DNA of 64,000 nt. Source: an uncultured Pseudomonadales bacterium (GTDB lineage Bacteria; Pseudomonadota; Gammaproteobacteria; Pseudomonadales; Porticoccaceae). The DNA is taken from contig CALSRZ010000001.1 of NCBI GenBank assembly GCA_943788895.1, positions 248,001-312,000 of the forward strand. Reading direction: 5' to 3'. Under the pieces are notes generated by a model. It had not been told where the DNA came from. It did no database searches and worked only from the letters and a program-made list of their open reading frames with translations. The position numbers were made by a program, and so were the translations under genes. This document shows positions 1 through 9,172 of this stretch, piece by piece (position 1 is the first letter of the stretch; each line of letters starts with the position of its first letter).

Positions 1-1419
1 TCTAAAAATGGTGAAATCATTCCACTGCACCTAAGTATCACGGCAATTCATAAGGTTTCAGGGGAGGTTAGTCACTATGTTATTGGCTTTGCAGATATTA
101 CCAAAAGTAAACAGGATGCCGATGAAATTTATAGTTTAGCCTTTTTTGACCCCCTCACAGGTCTACCCAATAGGCGTTTGCTTATGGATAGATTAAATCA
201 AGCTGTAGGCACTGGCGCCCGAAGTGGCCAGATGGCCGCGCTGCTTTTTATTGACCTAGATAATTTTAAATCATTAAACGATTCACTGGGTCATAGCTAT
301 GGCGATCTGATGTTGGTTCAGGTAGCCGAGCGATTAAGGAGCTGCTTGCGGATTGAAGACTCGGTTGCCCGTATAGGGGGTGATGAATTTGTGGTTATTT
401 TGCAGAATATCACCGAGGATGCGCCGGCCCAGACTGAAGTTGTGGCCAAAAAGATTTTGGCATCACTCAGTAGGCCCTATTTTTTGAAAGATCATGAGTA
501 CTTTTGCAGTGCAAGTATTGGCGCCACTCTATTCAATAGTCATGGTGCTAATGCGGATGAACTGCTTAAGCAGGCTGATTTGGCCATGTATCAGGCGAAA
601 AAGTCAGGACGTAATATGCTGAGATTTTTTGATCCTCAGATGCAGGAAAATATCGCACAGCGAGTAAAGCTTGAAAATGCTTTGCACAATGCACTTATTA
701 ACCATCAATTCCAACTCTATTACCAGGCCCAGGTTGATGGTTCCAATAAGATAATAGGTGCAGAGGCATTAATTCGTTGGGAGCATCCGAAGCTTGGCGT
801 TATATCACCCGATGATTTCATTCCTCTTGCTGAGGAATCAGGGTTGATTCTTCCTATAGGATACTGGGTTTTAGAATCTGCTTGTGCTCAGTTAAAAAAA
901 TGGCAAGCTAATAGCCAAACATCAGCTATGACATTGTCAATTAATATTAGTCCACGTCAGTTCCATCAAGCCGATTTTGTAGCGGAGGTGCTGAAGAGTT
1001 TATCGAAAGTCACGGTTGATCCTAAATTGCTTAAACTAGAGCTGACAGAAAGAATTTTATTAGAGAATACAGAAGAGGCTGTCACCAAAATGGGTGAACT
1101 TAAGGCTGCGGGGGTTGGGTTTTCCTTAGATGATTTTGGTACTGGATTTTCATCTATGTCTTATCTGACTAAATTGCCACTATCGCAACTAAAAATAGAC
1201 CAATCGTTTATCCATAATATAGGCTCTAAGGAAAGTGATGAAATCATTGTCAAGACGATAGTTGGAATGTCGAAAAGCCTTGGATTAGAGGTGGTTGCTG
1301 AGGGGGTGGAGTCGCAGGATCAGTATGACTATTTAGAGTCCTTAGGCTGCCAATTATTTCAAGGTTATTTTTTTGCTCGACCGGAACCAATTGCTGAATT
1401 TAATAGTCTTCTGAATTAG
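1..1419 (+). CDS. PAS-GGDEF-EAL cyclic-di-GMP protein, 5' end outside window
   Basis: The reading frame is open from base 1, so the TTG start at 178 in the ORF track is only where that track begins. The first ~50 residues look like the end of a PAS/PAC sensor module (GFADITKSKQDADE). A GGDEF domain follows with an intact RIGGDEF motif, then an EAL domain with GAEALIRW, ELTERIL and DDFGTGFSS. Both catalytic signatures are intact, so diguanylate cyclase and c-di-GMP phosphodiesterase activity are both possible. In many dual-domain proteins only one is active, and sequence cannot decide which. A strong terminator follows. The upstream sensory part and membrane topology are not visible. Confidence 0.93.
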   Translation, partial: SKNGEIIPLHLSITAIHKVSGEVSHYVIGFADITKSKQDADEIYSLAFFDPLTGLPNRRLLMDRLNQAVGTGARSGQMAALLFIDLDNFKSLNDSLGHSYGDLMLVQVAERLRSCLRIEDSVARIGGDEFVVILQNITEDAPAQTEVVAKKILASLSRPYFLKDHEYFCSASIGATLFNSHGANADELLKQADLAMYQAKKSGRNMLRFFDPQMQENIAQRVKLENALHNALINHQFQLYYQAQVDGSNKIIGAEALIRWEHPKLGVISPDDFIPLAEESGLILPIGYWVLESACAQLKKWQANSQTSAMTLSINISPRQFHQADFVAEVLKSLSKVTVDPKLLKLELTERILLENTEEAVTKMGELKAAGVGFSLDDFGTGFSSMSYLTKLPLSQLKIDQSFIHNIGSKESDEIIVKTIVGMSKSLGLEVVAEGVESQDQYDYLESLGCQLFQGYFFARPEPIAEFNSLLN

Positions 1420-1456
1420 ATCAAAATCCTATTGCTGTTATGTATTGGTAAGAATT

Positions 1457-1486
1457 AAAAAGGGGTGCTGAAAAGCACCCCTTTTT
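1457..1486. terminator. Bidirectional rho-independent terminator between GGDEF-EAL gene and nrdJb
   Basis: A perfect 13-bp stem (AAAAAGGGGTGCT / AGCACCCCTTTTT) closes on a GAAA tetraloop, with an A run on one side and a T run on the other. It can therefore terminate both convergent genes. Confidence 0.93.
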
Positions 1487-1509
1487 AATATTTGGATAAG
1501 CGATACTCG

Positions 1510-2196
1510 CTAGCCACATTTAGAATCGCCGCAGTTTAGGCAGGTCATACAGCCATCCATCAGGATAACCGCTTTCACGCTACACTTCTTGCAGACCTCT
1601 GCAGTGGGTGGGAAATCACTGCTCTCTGAAGCAGCAGGCGCAGCAGCGGAGCCTTCAAACTCAGCGCGCTTTTCGTCCATAATTTTCTGCTGGTGCTCTG
1701 GGATTTCTGGCTTTTTGAGCATGCCAATTTTCTGCAGATGATCTTCGATCGCCCAGCCAATCTCAGCGACTAGTGAGGGCATAAACTTACCGCCAGGCTT
1801 AAAGTAACCACCCTGCGGATCAAATACAGCCTTGAGCTCTTCCACCAGGAATGTGCAGTCACCACCTTTGCGGAATACCGCAGAGATAACGCGAGTCAGT
1901 GCCACAATCCACTGGAAGTGATCCATGTTTTTCGAGTTGATAAAGACTTCAAACGGGCGGCGCAACTCATGGTCAGTGCCCTCGTTCAAAATAATATCGT
2001 TAATCGTCAAATACAGCGCATGATCAGACATTGGCGTCTTGATCTTGTAGGTGCTGCCAGCCAGAGCTTCAGGTCGCGAAACCTTCTCGTGCATCTGGAT
2101 GATATTTGACTCCGCTGTTTTCGCCGCGGCTTCTTTTGTCTGCTCTTCAGTGCTTACCTTGTAGGAGACAATTTTACTTTCAATTTTCTTGCTCAT
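1510..2196 (-). CDS. nrdJb: Class II ribonucleotide reductase small polypeptide NrdJb (TSCPD / zinc-finger part)
   Basis: This is the C-terminal part of adenosylcobalamin-dependent ribonucleotide reductase, encoded separately as in Pseudomonas. The central part (about residues 55-160) resembles the TSCPD domain. The C-terminus has a four-cysteine arrangement (CKKC ... CLNCG, then SKCG) typical of the redox-active or zinc-binding tail that re-reduces the active-site cysteines. An Ala/Ser-rich linker near residue 180 separates the two. It lies 52 bp downstream of nrdJa and is surely co-transcribed. At 228 residues it is close to the remembered length of the Pseudomonas protein. Family assignment rests on motif and context. 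Confidence 0.9.
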   Translation of the reverse strand: MSKKIESKIVSYKVSTEEQTKEAAAKTAESNIIQMHEKVSRPEALAGSTYKIKTPMSDHALYLTINDIILNEGTDHELRRPFEVFINSKNMDHFQWIVALTRVISAVFRKGGDCTFLVEELKAVFDPQGGYFKPGGKFMPSLVAEIGWAIEDHLQKIGMLKKPEIPEHQQKIMDEKRAEFEGSAAAPAASESSDFPPTAEVCKKCSVKAVILMDGCMTCLNCGDSKCG

Positions 2197-2248
2197 TTTA
2201 TTCCTCGTGCTATTCCGTGCTGGTTGCTACAGCATCTAATTAATGGGA

Positions 2249-4402
2249 TCAGAATTTACCGTAGTAACCTTCTTTCAATGCATCAAACAGGTTGGCGGCA
2301 GTATGGGTTTCACCGTCGTACTCAACCTCTTCATTACCTTTAAACTCAACTGTTGAACCATCGTCCAAGGTAAAGCTATAAGTGGTGTTCTCGAGATCTT
2401 TCTCGGTCACCAGTACACCCTGGAACGCTTCTGGATTAAAGCGGAACGTGGTGCAACCCTTAAGACCTTTCTCGGCGGCGTAGAGGTAGATATCTTTAAA
2501 GTCCTCGTAGTCGCAGTCTGTAGGTACGTTGATGGTTTTCGAGATTGATGAGTCAACCCACTTCTGTGCGGCGGCCTGAATATCAACATGAGCCTTGGGC
2601 ACAATATTTTCTGAGCTCATAAAGTAGTCGGGCAGTGCTTCTTCTTCTGAGGTGCCGTAAGGCATGGCTTTCTCATTAATCAGCGTGCGGTAAGCCAGTA
2701 GCTCATAGGAGAAAACATCTACTTTCTCTTTCGACTTCTTGCCTTCGCGAATAACGTTACGCGAGTAGTGGTGAGCAAAGCTTGGCTCAATACCGTTACT
2801 GACGTTGTTAGCCAATGAAAGGGAGATTGTGCCTGTCGGCGCAATTGATGAGTGGTGGCTAAACCGACAGCCTTCTTCAATAATTGAGTCGATCAGCTCT
2901 GGGGCAACTGTGGCGATATTCTGCATATAATTGCTGTACTTGCCGAGCAGTACTTTACCTTTAATTGTGCTGCCAACTTTGATGCCGTCTTTGGCCAGCT
3001 CTGGACGCTTAAATAGCAGGGCGGCAGTAACATCAAAATCATCTTCCATAATTGGCGCTGGGCCTTTTTCACGGGCCAGTTCGAGACCGGCAGTCAGACC
3101 AGATACGGCCATGTCCTGTGCTACGCGCTCGGTGAATTCCAGTGAGTCCTGCTCGCCGTACTTCATGCGCAGCATGGTCAGGGTTGAACCCAGACCGAGG
3201 AAGCCCATACCGTGACGACGCTTGTATTCGATCTCTTTGCGCTGACCATCGAGTGGCAGGCCGTTGATCTCAACGACGTTATCCAGCATGCGGGTAAAGA
3301 CAGCGACAACTTCTGCGTACTCTTCCCAGTCGAAATAAGCTTCTGGGGTAAACGGATTGCGCACAAACTTGGTTAGGTTAACCGAGCCGAGCAGGCAGCT
3401 GCCGTAAGGGGGCAGGGGCTGTTCACCGCAGGGGTTGGTGGCGCGGATATCTTCACAGAACCAGTTGTTGTTATTTTTGTTGACCTGGTCGATCAGAATA
3501 AAGCCCGGCTCTGCATAGTCGTAGGTGGACGACATAATCGCATTCCACAGCTTCTGTGCACGAATGGTTTCATAGATGCGACAGGCAACCAGACCTTCTT
3601 TATTGGTTGTGTAAGCTTCTGTAGTCGGGAAGTGCTTCCAGACGATATTGTCAGCTTTGAGGTCGAGTCCGCCTTCGATTTCTTTAGCGCTAACTGGGAA
3701 GGTGAGGTCCCAGGTGCTGTCGTTGCGAACTGCTTCAATAAATTCTTCGGTGATCAGCAGCGACAGGTTGAACTGACGCAGACGACCGTCTTCACGCTTG
3801 GCGCGAACAAAATCAAATACATCCGGGTGGCTGACATCAAAGGTGGCCATCTGTGCACCGCGGCGGCCGCCGGCGGATGAGACGGTAAAACACATCTTGT
3901 CGTAGATATCCATAAACGACAGCGGCCCTGAGGTGTAAGCACCAGCACCGGAAACATAGGCACCTTTGGGACGCAGTGTTGAGAATTCATAACCGATACC
4001 GCAACCGGCTTTCAAGGTTAGACCGGCTTCGAGGTTGCGCTCGAGAATGCCCTGCATGGAATCGGGAACAATGCCGGATACGGTGCAGTTAATAGTCGAG
4101 GTGGCTGGCTTGTAGGCCTGAGCACCGGCATTGGAGATAATGCGGCCGGCGGGAATGGCGCCGTGCTGAAGTGCCCAGACAAAACGCTTTTTCCACTCAT
4201 CGCGCTTATCTTTGGCTTCGACATCGGACAGCGCCTTGGCAACACGCTCATAAGTTGCATTGATATCTGCATCTACAGGCTGCTCTTGCTTGTCTTTAAG
4301 TCGGTATTTTTTGTCCCAGATATCCAGTGATGCATCTTGCATTTTGATCTCTGGCGTTTTTTTGGCGGCTTTTACTGATTTTAGTTTCGGTGCGGTGCTC
4401 AT
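2249..4402 (-). CDS. nrdJa: Adenosylcobalamin-dependent ribonucleoside reductase, catalytic subunit NrdJa
   Basis: Reduces ribonucleotides to deoxyribonucleotides in the cytosol using a B12-generated thiyl radical, so it works with or without oxygen. Supporting motifs are TINCTVSG (first redox cysteine), the NPCGE radical-cysteine loop, LGSVNLTKF and APTGTIS. At 717 residues it lacks the C-terminal cysteine tail, which is supplied by NrdJb next door. The ATG start follows a purine-rich stretch. Upstream lie two NrdR boxes and a DnaA box, so expression probably follows dNTP status and replication initiation. No cobalamin riboswitch is visible in the leader. No class Ia or III reductase is seen in this window. 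Confidence 0.96.
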   Translation of the reverse strand: MSTAPKLKSVKAAKKTPEIKMQDASLDIWDKKYRLKDKQEQPVDADINATYERVAKALSDVEAKDKRDEWKKRFVWALQHGAIPAGRIISNAGAQAYKPATSTINCTVSGIVPDSMQGILERNLEAGLTLKAGCGIGYEFSTLRPKGAYVSGAGAYTSGPLSFMDIYDKMCFTVSSAGGRRGAQMATFDVSHPDVFDFVRAKREDGRLRQFNLSLLITEEFIEAVRNDSTWDLTFPVSAKEIEGGLDLKADNIVWKHFPTTEAYTTNKEGLVACRIYETIRAQKLWNAIMSSTYDYAEPGFILIDQVNKNNNNWFCEDIRATNPCGEQPLPPYGSCLLGSVNLTKFVRNPFTPEAYFDWEEYAEVVAVFTRMLDNVVEINGLPLDGQRKEIEYKRRHGMGFLGLGSTLTMLRMKYGEQDSLEFTERVAQDMAVSGLTAGLELAREKGPAPIMEDDFDVTAALLFKRPELAKDGIKVGSTIKGKVLLGKYSNYMQNIATVAPELIDSIIEEGCRFSHHSSIAPTGTISLSLANNVSNGIEPSFAHHYSRNVIREGKKSKEKVDVFSYELLAYRTLINEKAMPYGTSEEEALPDYFMSSENIVPKAHVDIQAAAQKWVDSSISKTINVPTDCDYEDFKDIYLYAAEKGLKGCTTFRFNPEAFQGVLVTEKDLENTTYSFTLDDGSTVEFKGNEEVEYDGETHTAANLFDALKEGYYGKF

Positions 4403-4560
4403 TGATTGTCTGACCTTTTAATCGTCTCTCTCGGCTCACATACATGATGTTGCTGAGATTTTTATGGATATATAAATAGCAGCTGTCTAAATTACTACTG
4501 ATTTCCTACTAAATTCCCGGGTTTTTGTTTTTATTCTCTGGGGAACTAGTGAAGCAGTTT

Positions 4561-4607
4561 ATCCTACATGGTGTGTCTTGCAAGCCCTAATCCACTATAT
4601 CTTGTGT
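4561..4607 (-). promoter_or_regulatory. Pair of NrdR boxes with nrdJ promoter
   Basis: Two copies of the NrdR operator lie 31 bp apart start to start. CCACTATATCTTGTGT at 4592-4607 is close to the consensus ACACWATATATWGTGT. ATCCTACATGGTGTGT at 4561-4576 keeps the CxA..AT..TGTGT core and is weaker. Three-turn spacing is the rule for NrdR. On the minus strand a plausible -35 (TTGCAA, 4577-4582) lies between the boxes and a -10 (TAAACT) lies 16 bp further on, so a bound repressor would cover the promoter. Confidence 0.78.
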
Positions 4608-4655
4608 TTTTTTCTTAATAACCCGAATTACCGGTTTGTAAGTCATTGAAAAACT

Positions 4656-4664
4656 TGTGGATAA
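4656..4664 (-). promoter_or_regulatory. Perfect DnaA box upstream of nrdJ
   Basis: TGTGGATAA on the plus strand is the reverse complement of TTATCCACA, the highest-affinity DnaA box. It lies about 50 bp upstream of the distal NrdR box relative to nrdJa. In E. coli the nrdAB promoter is also controlled by DnaA boxes, so the site is plausible here. A single 9-mer can occur by chance. Confidence 0.55.
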
Positions 4665-4771
4665 GTCGCGCAAAACCTTGCCGGTGGCGGTTTCGGTAAA
4701 AACTGACCGCGATCAATAAACCGGTCACCCTGTCTTTGCGTATAAATAAGCTGTTGGCAGAGATTAAAACA

Positions 4772-4871
4772 ACAACGAATGAGAGCGTTGTGTCATTCCG
4801 GTGACTTGGATAAACTAGGCGCTTTATTGTGATTCACCCAAAAAGCGGTCTCCCATAGGGGAAACGACCGC
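4772..4871 (+). promoter_or_regulatory. trpB leader with overlapping inverted repeats
   Basis: A TATAAA at 4741-4746 may be the -10 of trpB. Downstream, ACAACG (4772-4777) pairs with CGTTGT (4786-4791), and GAATGA (4777-4782) pairs with TCATTC (4793-4798). The two hairpins overlap and exclude each other. A third hairpin, GCGGTC (4845-4850) with GACCGC (4866-4871) plus inner TCCC/GGGA, ends just before the ribosome-binding site. No Trp-rich leader peptide and no T run are visible, so classical attenuation is not shown. Confidence 0.4.
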
Positions 4872-4889
4872 AATCTGTTGAGGTTTTCC

Positions 4890-6149
4890 ATGGATATTTT
4901 TGACTTCTCCGATGGCCGCGAAGGCTACTACGGGGAATACGGCGGCGTTTTTCTGCCTGAAATTCTACATGCAACCATTGAAGAGTTGTTGGTCTGTTTC
5001 CGCGAGTGCAAAGCGGATCCAAAATTCTGGCAGGACTATGTTGCATTGATGCAGAGTTATTCTGGCCGACCGACCCCAGTGACGCATCTGGAAAACCTGT
5101 CGCGCAAACTGGGTGGCGCGCAGATTTATGTTAAGCGTGAAGATCTCAACCACACCGGTTCGCACAAGGTAAATAATGTAATGGGCCAGGGCCTGTTATG
5201 TCAGCGTCTCGGTAAGCGCAAGGTGATTGCTGAGACTGGTGCTGGTCAGCACGGTTTTGCCACGGCGACCATGGCGGCGCGCTTTGGTTTTGATTGTAAA
5301 ATTTATATGGGTGCAGTGGATGTGGCGCGACAGCGTCCCAATGTATTTTGGATGGAAAATCTTGGTGCCGAGGTTGTGGCTGTCCAAGATGGTCAGAAGA
5401 CGCTTAAAGATGCGATCAATGAAGCGATGCGCGATTGGGTGACCAATATGGCCGATACCCATTATATTCTGGGTACCGCCTGTGGGCCTCATCCGTTCCC
5501 GGAAATGGTTAGCTGGTTCCAGTCGATTATCGGCTTTGAAGCGCGCGAGCAGATGCTTGCCCAGACTGGCAGATTGCCGGATCGTGTTTACGCCTGTGTC
5601 GGTGGTGGTTCAAATGCCATGGGCATTTTCCAGGCCTTCTTTGACGATGATAATGTTGAGCTGATTGGCAGTGAAGCCGGTGGTCAGGGTGTGGGTTCTT
5701 ATATGCACGCTGCACGTCTGGCTTATGACGATGCTACTGTCGGCGTCGCTCAGGGTTTTAAAACCTATTTTCTGCAGAACGAGGAAGGCAATATGAATGA
5801 GACTCATTCGGTTGCTGCCGGTCTCGACTATATTGGTGTCAACCCGATCTTTGCTCATCTCCACGATAAGGGCAAGGTGCGCTTTGAAGCGGCCACCGAT
5901 ATTGAAGTTAAGGAAGCGTTGCGACTGACTATGCGCACCGAGGGTTTGATTCCTGCGCTGGAGAGTACTCACGCTTTTGTCACGGCGATTAAAGAAGCGC
6001 CGACTATGGGCAAAGACGAAATTATATTGATCAACCAATCCGGTCGCGGTGATAAAGATATCTTTACCATTGCCGATGCATTGGATGATGCTAAGTGGAA
6101 AACATTTATTAATGGCAAAGCGGATCAGTACCGCGCGGAGAATAACTAA
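4890..6149 (+). CDS. trpB: Tryptophan synthase beta chain
   Basis: Condenses indole with serine to form tryptophan using pyridoxal phosphate. The PLP lysine lies in HTGSHKVNN and the catalytic glutamate in AETGAGQHG. GGGSNAMG binds the cofactor phosphate, and TLKDA keeps the lysine that salt-bridges TrpA. The ATG at 4890 is preferred over the TTG at 4878 because GAGG at 4880-4883 sits 6 bp upstream of it. The stop overlaps the trpA start by one base (taATG), so the two are translationally coupled. The sequence departs from usual gammaproteobacterial TrpB at several conserved positions (GSHKVNNVMG, QHGFATAT), hinting at an alternative lineage or a second copy. No trpF is adjacent. Confidence 0.94.
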   Translation: MDIFDFSDGREGYYGEYGGVFLPEILHATIEELLVCFRECKADPKFWQDYVALMQSYSGRPTPVTHLENLSRKLGGAQIYVKREDLNHTGSHKVNNVMGQGLLCQRLGKRKVIAETGAGQHGFATATMAARFGFDCKIYMGAVDVARQRPNVFWMENLGAEVVAVQDGQKTLKDAINEAMRDWVTNMADTHYILGTACGPHPFPEMVSWFQSIIGFEAREQMLAQTGRLPDRVYACVGGGSNAMGIFQAFFDDDNVELIGSEAGGQGVGSYMHAARLAYDDATVGVAQGFKTYFLQNEEGNMNETHSVAAGLDYIGVNPIFAHLHDKGKVRFEAATDIEVKEALRLTMRTEGLIPALESTHAFVTAIKEAPTMGKDEIILINQSGRGDKDIFTIADALDDAKWKTFINGKADQYRAENN

Positions 6150-6917
6150 TGGCTCTGCAAAGCTTTCTTGCCGAACGTAAAAAAGATAAAGATCTTTTGG
6201 TGATGGCCCATGTGGTCTGTGGTTACCCTTCCTTTGAAGCCAATATGCAAGAACTGGAGATTATGGCGGAAGCCGGTGTTGATCTGGTTGAGCTGCAGTT
6301 TCCATTTTCTGAGCCGAGTGCCGATGGCCCGCTGTTTGTAAATGCCAATGAGCAGTCTCTAAAGGCCGGCACTACGGTTGAGGACTGCTTTGAGTTTATG
6401 CAGCAGGCCAGCGAACGTTTTCCTTTTCAGCTGTTGATGATGGGTTACTACAACACTGTCTTTAAGATGGGTGAAGAGACCTTTGTTAAGCGCCTTAAAG
6501 CAGCGGGTGGTGTTGGTTATATTCTGCCGGATCTGCCGGTAGAAGAGTCTGCCAACCTGCATCGCCTGTCGGAAGAGGCGGGTATTGAGCCGATTATTTT
6601 GATGACGCCGACTAGCAGTGATAAGCGTCTGGCACAGTTGGGTGCGGTAAGTCGCGGTCTGGTTTATGTGGTTGCCCGCAAAGGTGTTACCGGTTCGAAA
6701 ACCAATATGGGTGATGATGTGTCTGGCGCTGATCGAACGCTGTCGTCAACATACCGACGCGCAGATTGGTGTTGGCTTTGGTATTAGTGGCAAGGAAGAT
6801 ATGGACTTTTTGCGTGGTTCTGCAGATATGGCGATTGTCGGTACTGCGGCATTAAAAACCTGGGAAGAGTCTGGTGCCGATGGCTTGCGCAAGTTCTTTG
6901 CCGAGTTGATGGCTTAG
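6149..6917 (+). CDS. trpA: Tryptophan synthase alpha chain (one-base frameshift)
   Basis: Cleaves indole-3-glycerol phosphate and passes indole to TrpB. The catalytic Glu (VELQ) and Asp (SADGP) positions are present, as is the TPTSSDKRL stretch. The frame set by the start at 6149 is lost near 6712-6720. Conserved sequence resumes in the next frame (IGVGFGISGKEDMDF, IVGTAALKTWEE) and stops at 6917, so one extra base is present. The loop reads PFSEP where most TrpA proteins have PFSDP, changing the Asp that contacts TrpB Lys to Glu. The break is probably a sequencing error, because both halves are well conserved. Confidence 0.88.
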
Positions 6918-6930
6918 ATAGATCTGACTT

Positions 6931-7659
6931 TTAACTCTCGGTTGCTACCGAGAAACGCCAGTCATTAATCAGCTGGGATTTTATCTCTTCAAGGGGTGTG
7001 TAAGCACCCCAGTCTATTTTCTTTACACAGACCAGATGTGCGCCGATAGCGGAGCTGATCGGTCCTGCCCAGCAGGGTAGTAATTCGCTGTCGTTGTCGC
7101 TGATAAGCGATAGCAACTTCGCGGTAAATGCCCGACCATATTTCTCTTCTAATTCAGTCGACAATATAGCCCCGTAGCGATCGAATAGATCAGCTTCCCG
7201 AGTTGAGAAGTTGCCGAGTGCTTGCTGTGCTTTTTCAAAAACCTGACCCCCATACCGAGCGGTACTAAAGGTATCCACCCACAGCCAGAGTGTTGCGGGC
7301 TCCCGGTAACTATCGCGATTCTGTTGATAAAAACGTTCCAGCTGCTGTGCCGTGGGAATTTTTTGCGTGGTGACATTTTTGGTTAAACCGGCCAGCCGAG
7401 CTTCCATAGCATCCTGATCAATACTGCTGTCTATATCGGCGCCGATACCCGGCACATCAACCATGGTATTGCCGAATAGTTTGCTGTTGATACGGTTTTG
7501 TAGCTCTGCATTATCGGGATTGGTCAGCTGATCCATAGCCCAGTTGTCGGTGCTCTTATCGCCGCTTTTAAGCCAGTAGCCAAGGCTGATAAGCGTGCAG
7601 AAAATAATCATTACAATGATCAGCAGCAGAAAGAGTTGTCTGGGTGTTTTTTGTGTCAC
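6931..7659 (-). CDS. Membrane-anchored parvulin-like peptidyl-prolyl isomerase family protein
   Basis: One N-terminal TM anchor (about residues 9-29) is followed by a periplasmic part. The segment with YQQNRDSYREPATLWLW and the C-terminal GAHLVCVKK resemble the SurA N-domain and PpiC/rotamase domain of small anchored PPIases, but the parvulin core is poorly conserved. A folding helper for exported proteins is the likely role; catalytic activity is uncertain. It lies 36 bp downstream of the M48 protease gene and could be the last gene of the long envelope operon, though the gap is larger than those within it. Confidence 0.6.
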   Translation of the reverse strand: MTQKTPRQLFLLLIIVMIIFCTLISLGYWLKSGDKSTDNWAMDQLTNPDNAELQNRINSKLFGNTMVDVPGIGADIDSSIDQDAMEARLAGLTKNVTTQKIPTAQQLERFYQQNRDSYREPATLWLWVDTFSTARYGGQVFEKAQQALGNFSTREADLFDRYGAILSTELEEKYGRAFTAKLLSLISDNDSELLPCWAGPISSAIGAHLVCVKKIDWGAYTPLEEIKSQLINDWRFSVATES

Positions 7660-7695
7660 GGCAGTTTCGTTATCTAAGTTTATGATTTAAGGGTT

Positions 7696-9172
7696 TTACT
7701 GTTTAAAGATTTTTATCCAATCCCCAGGGCGCGGTTCGCCACTGGGATAATGGCCATTGATTATACGCAGATCATCTATCTCTGTAGAGTTCAGGTTAAA
7801 GGCCTTGCCGAGGGCATCAAAGGTGGTTGCGCCGGTGGCTTTTACATAGTGAATGGTTTTGGGTTTCTGACCGGCAATCTCGCGCCGCGAAATCGGCCTA
7901 AAGCTTTTAATTGATTCGACAAACAGTTTGTCGGCCTCGGCAAACTGTTCCTGCTTATCCACCTGACCGTTAAATACAAAGGCATTGAGTTTGTAATAGA
8001 TCACCGCAATACGCTGGTCGGGCTGGTCTTCTGCGCCGGCCAAGATACCGCTAAAACCTTTTAGCCCAGCAGGAGAAATTGTCTGACCCTGATCAAGTTT
8101 TGACACCTTGAGGAAGTTGTAGAGATACTCCTCGGGGCTCTGTGACGTTCGTGCAATCGGCGTTAGGGAGAGCTGGGCATCATTGCTCTCTGGCACGCCC
8201 ACCGAGCTGTGTTTGCTGACATCGTTGGTCTGTGTCCAGCCCTCGGGATAGTCAAAGCGCACGCGCAGCTGCATATTGTTGTAGCGCTCGGGTTTCTTCT
8301 CTTTGGCGAGAAAGTTTTCTCCCCAGATAAGCCCTTCGGTAAGTTTGCGGTACTCGGCTGCACCGTTGCCACGGGTCTCGGTGGATTGCACGCTCTGAGC
8401 TTTGCTAACCACGGTGCGCAGTCGTGAATCATTGCGCGGGTGGCTGGCAAATATGCCATGGTAGGTCTGCTTGCTGGCACCCTTGGCTTTGGCGCGGTCT
8501 TTCTGCAGCATTTCGTAGTCTTTCATAATCGATAGCATGCTGATCATCTCGCTAGGCTTGTAACCCAGCTTGGCCATATATTCGGCACCGGCTTCATCGG
8601 CTTCCAATTCGTTGCGGCGGCCGTGACCGCGAATAATCGAGTTGGCGTAGGCCATGCCGGCTTCGTAGACTTCACCGCTGCCGGAGAGCACGGCGGCAAT
8701 AGTCGATAAGACCTGCGCGCCGATTGCCTTGCCCTCCTGGCCGGTGACATGTTTTTTGGTGATATGGGCAACTTCGTGGGCGAGCACTGAGACCAGCTGG
8801 GCTTCATTGCTAACATAGTTGAGCAGGCCGCGATTGACGTAGACATAGTTGCCGCGAGTGGCGAAAGCATTGAGGTCTTCTGAGTCGAGCAGGGTGAAGG
8901 TAAATTTCTTCTCCGGCCATCTCCGACTGGGCGACGATTTCATTGCCAAGTCTTTTGATATAGGCATCCAGTTCTGGGTCATCGTAGATCGGGGTGGCCT
9001 GCAGCACCTCTTTATAGATATCTTCGCCGGTGGTTTTTGCCGCCAGTTGTACTGGCATTAGCAGGGCTAGACAGATGGTAGTCCACAGAGTCGGGCGAAA
9101 ATTCGACAACAAAAATATCATCCAGCTTACTCTCAATTTTCCTCCCAATTTTGCTCTCACTTTTCCTTTCAT
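7696..9172 (-). CDS. Periplasmic M48 metalloprotease with C-terminal LysM (one-base frameshift)
   Basis: The N-terminus has a signal-like hydrophobic stretch (about residues 25-42). A BepA/LoiP-type M48 domain follows with HEVAH and the downstream NELEADE glutamate ligand. The last ~50 residues form a LysM-like module (IHYVKATGATTFDAL), suggesting a peptidoglycan-associated zinc protease. The frame breaks near 8911-8918: the upstream frame carries the start and the YIKRLGNEIVAQSE segment, the downstream frame carries the catalytic part. The ATG at 9172 overlaps the stop of the upstream lipoprotein gene (ATGA), which supports this start and operon membership. The family acts in outer-membrane protein quality control. 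Confidence 0.85.

Noticed and set aside
4779-4832. 17-codon ORF in the trpB leader as attenuator peptide
   Set aside because: It contains no Trp codon.
4403-4889. Cobalamin riboswitch for nrdJ
   Set aside because: The leader lacks the conserved B12 box sequence; the region is explained by NrdR and DnaA sites and the trpB leader.
6937-6954. CTCGG/CCGAG hairpin as trpA or PPIase terminator
   Set aside because: The stem is short, lies in coding sequence and has no T run.
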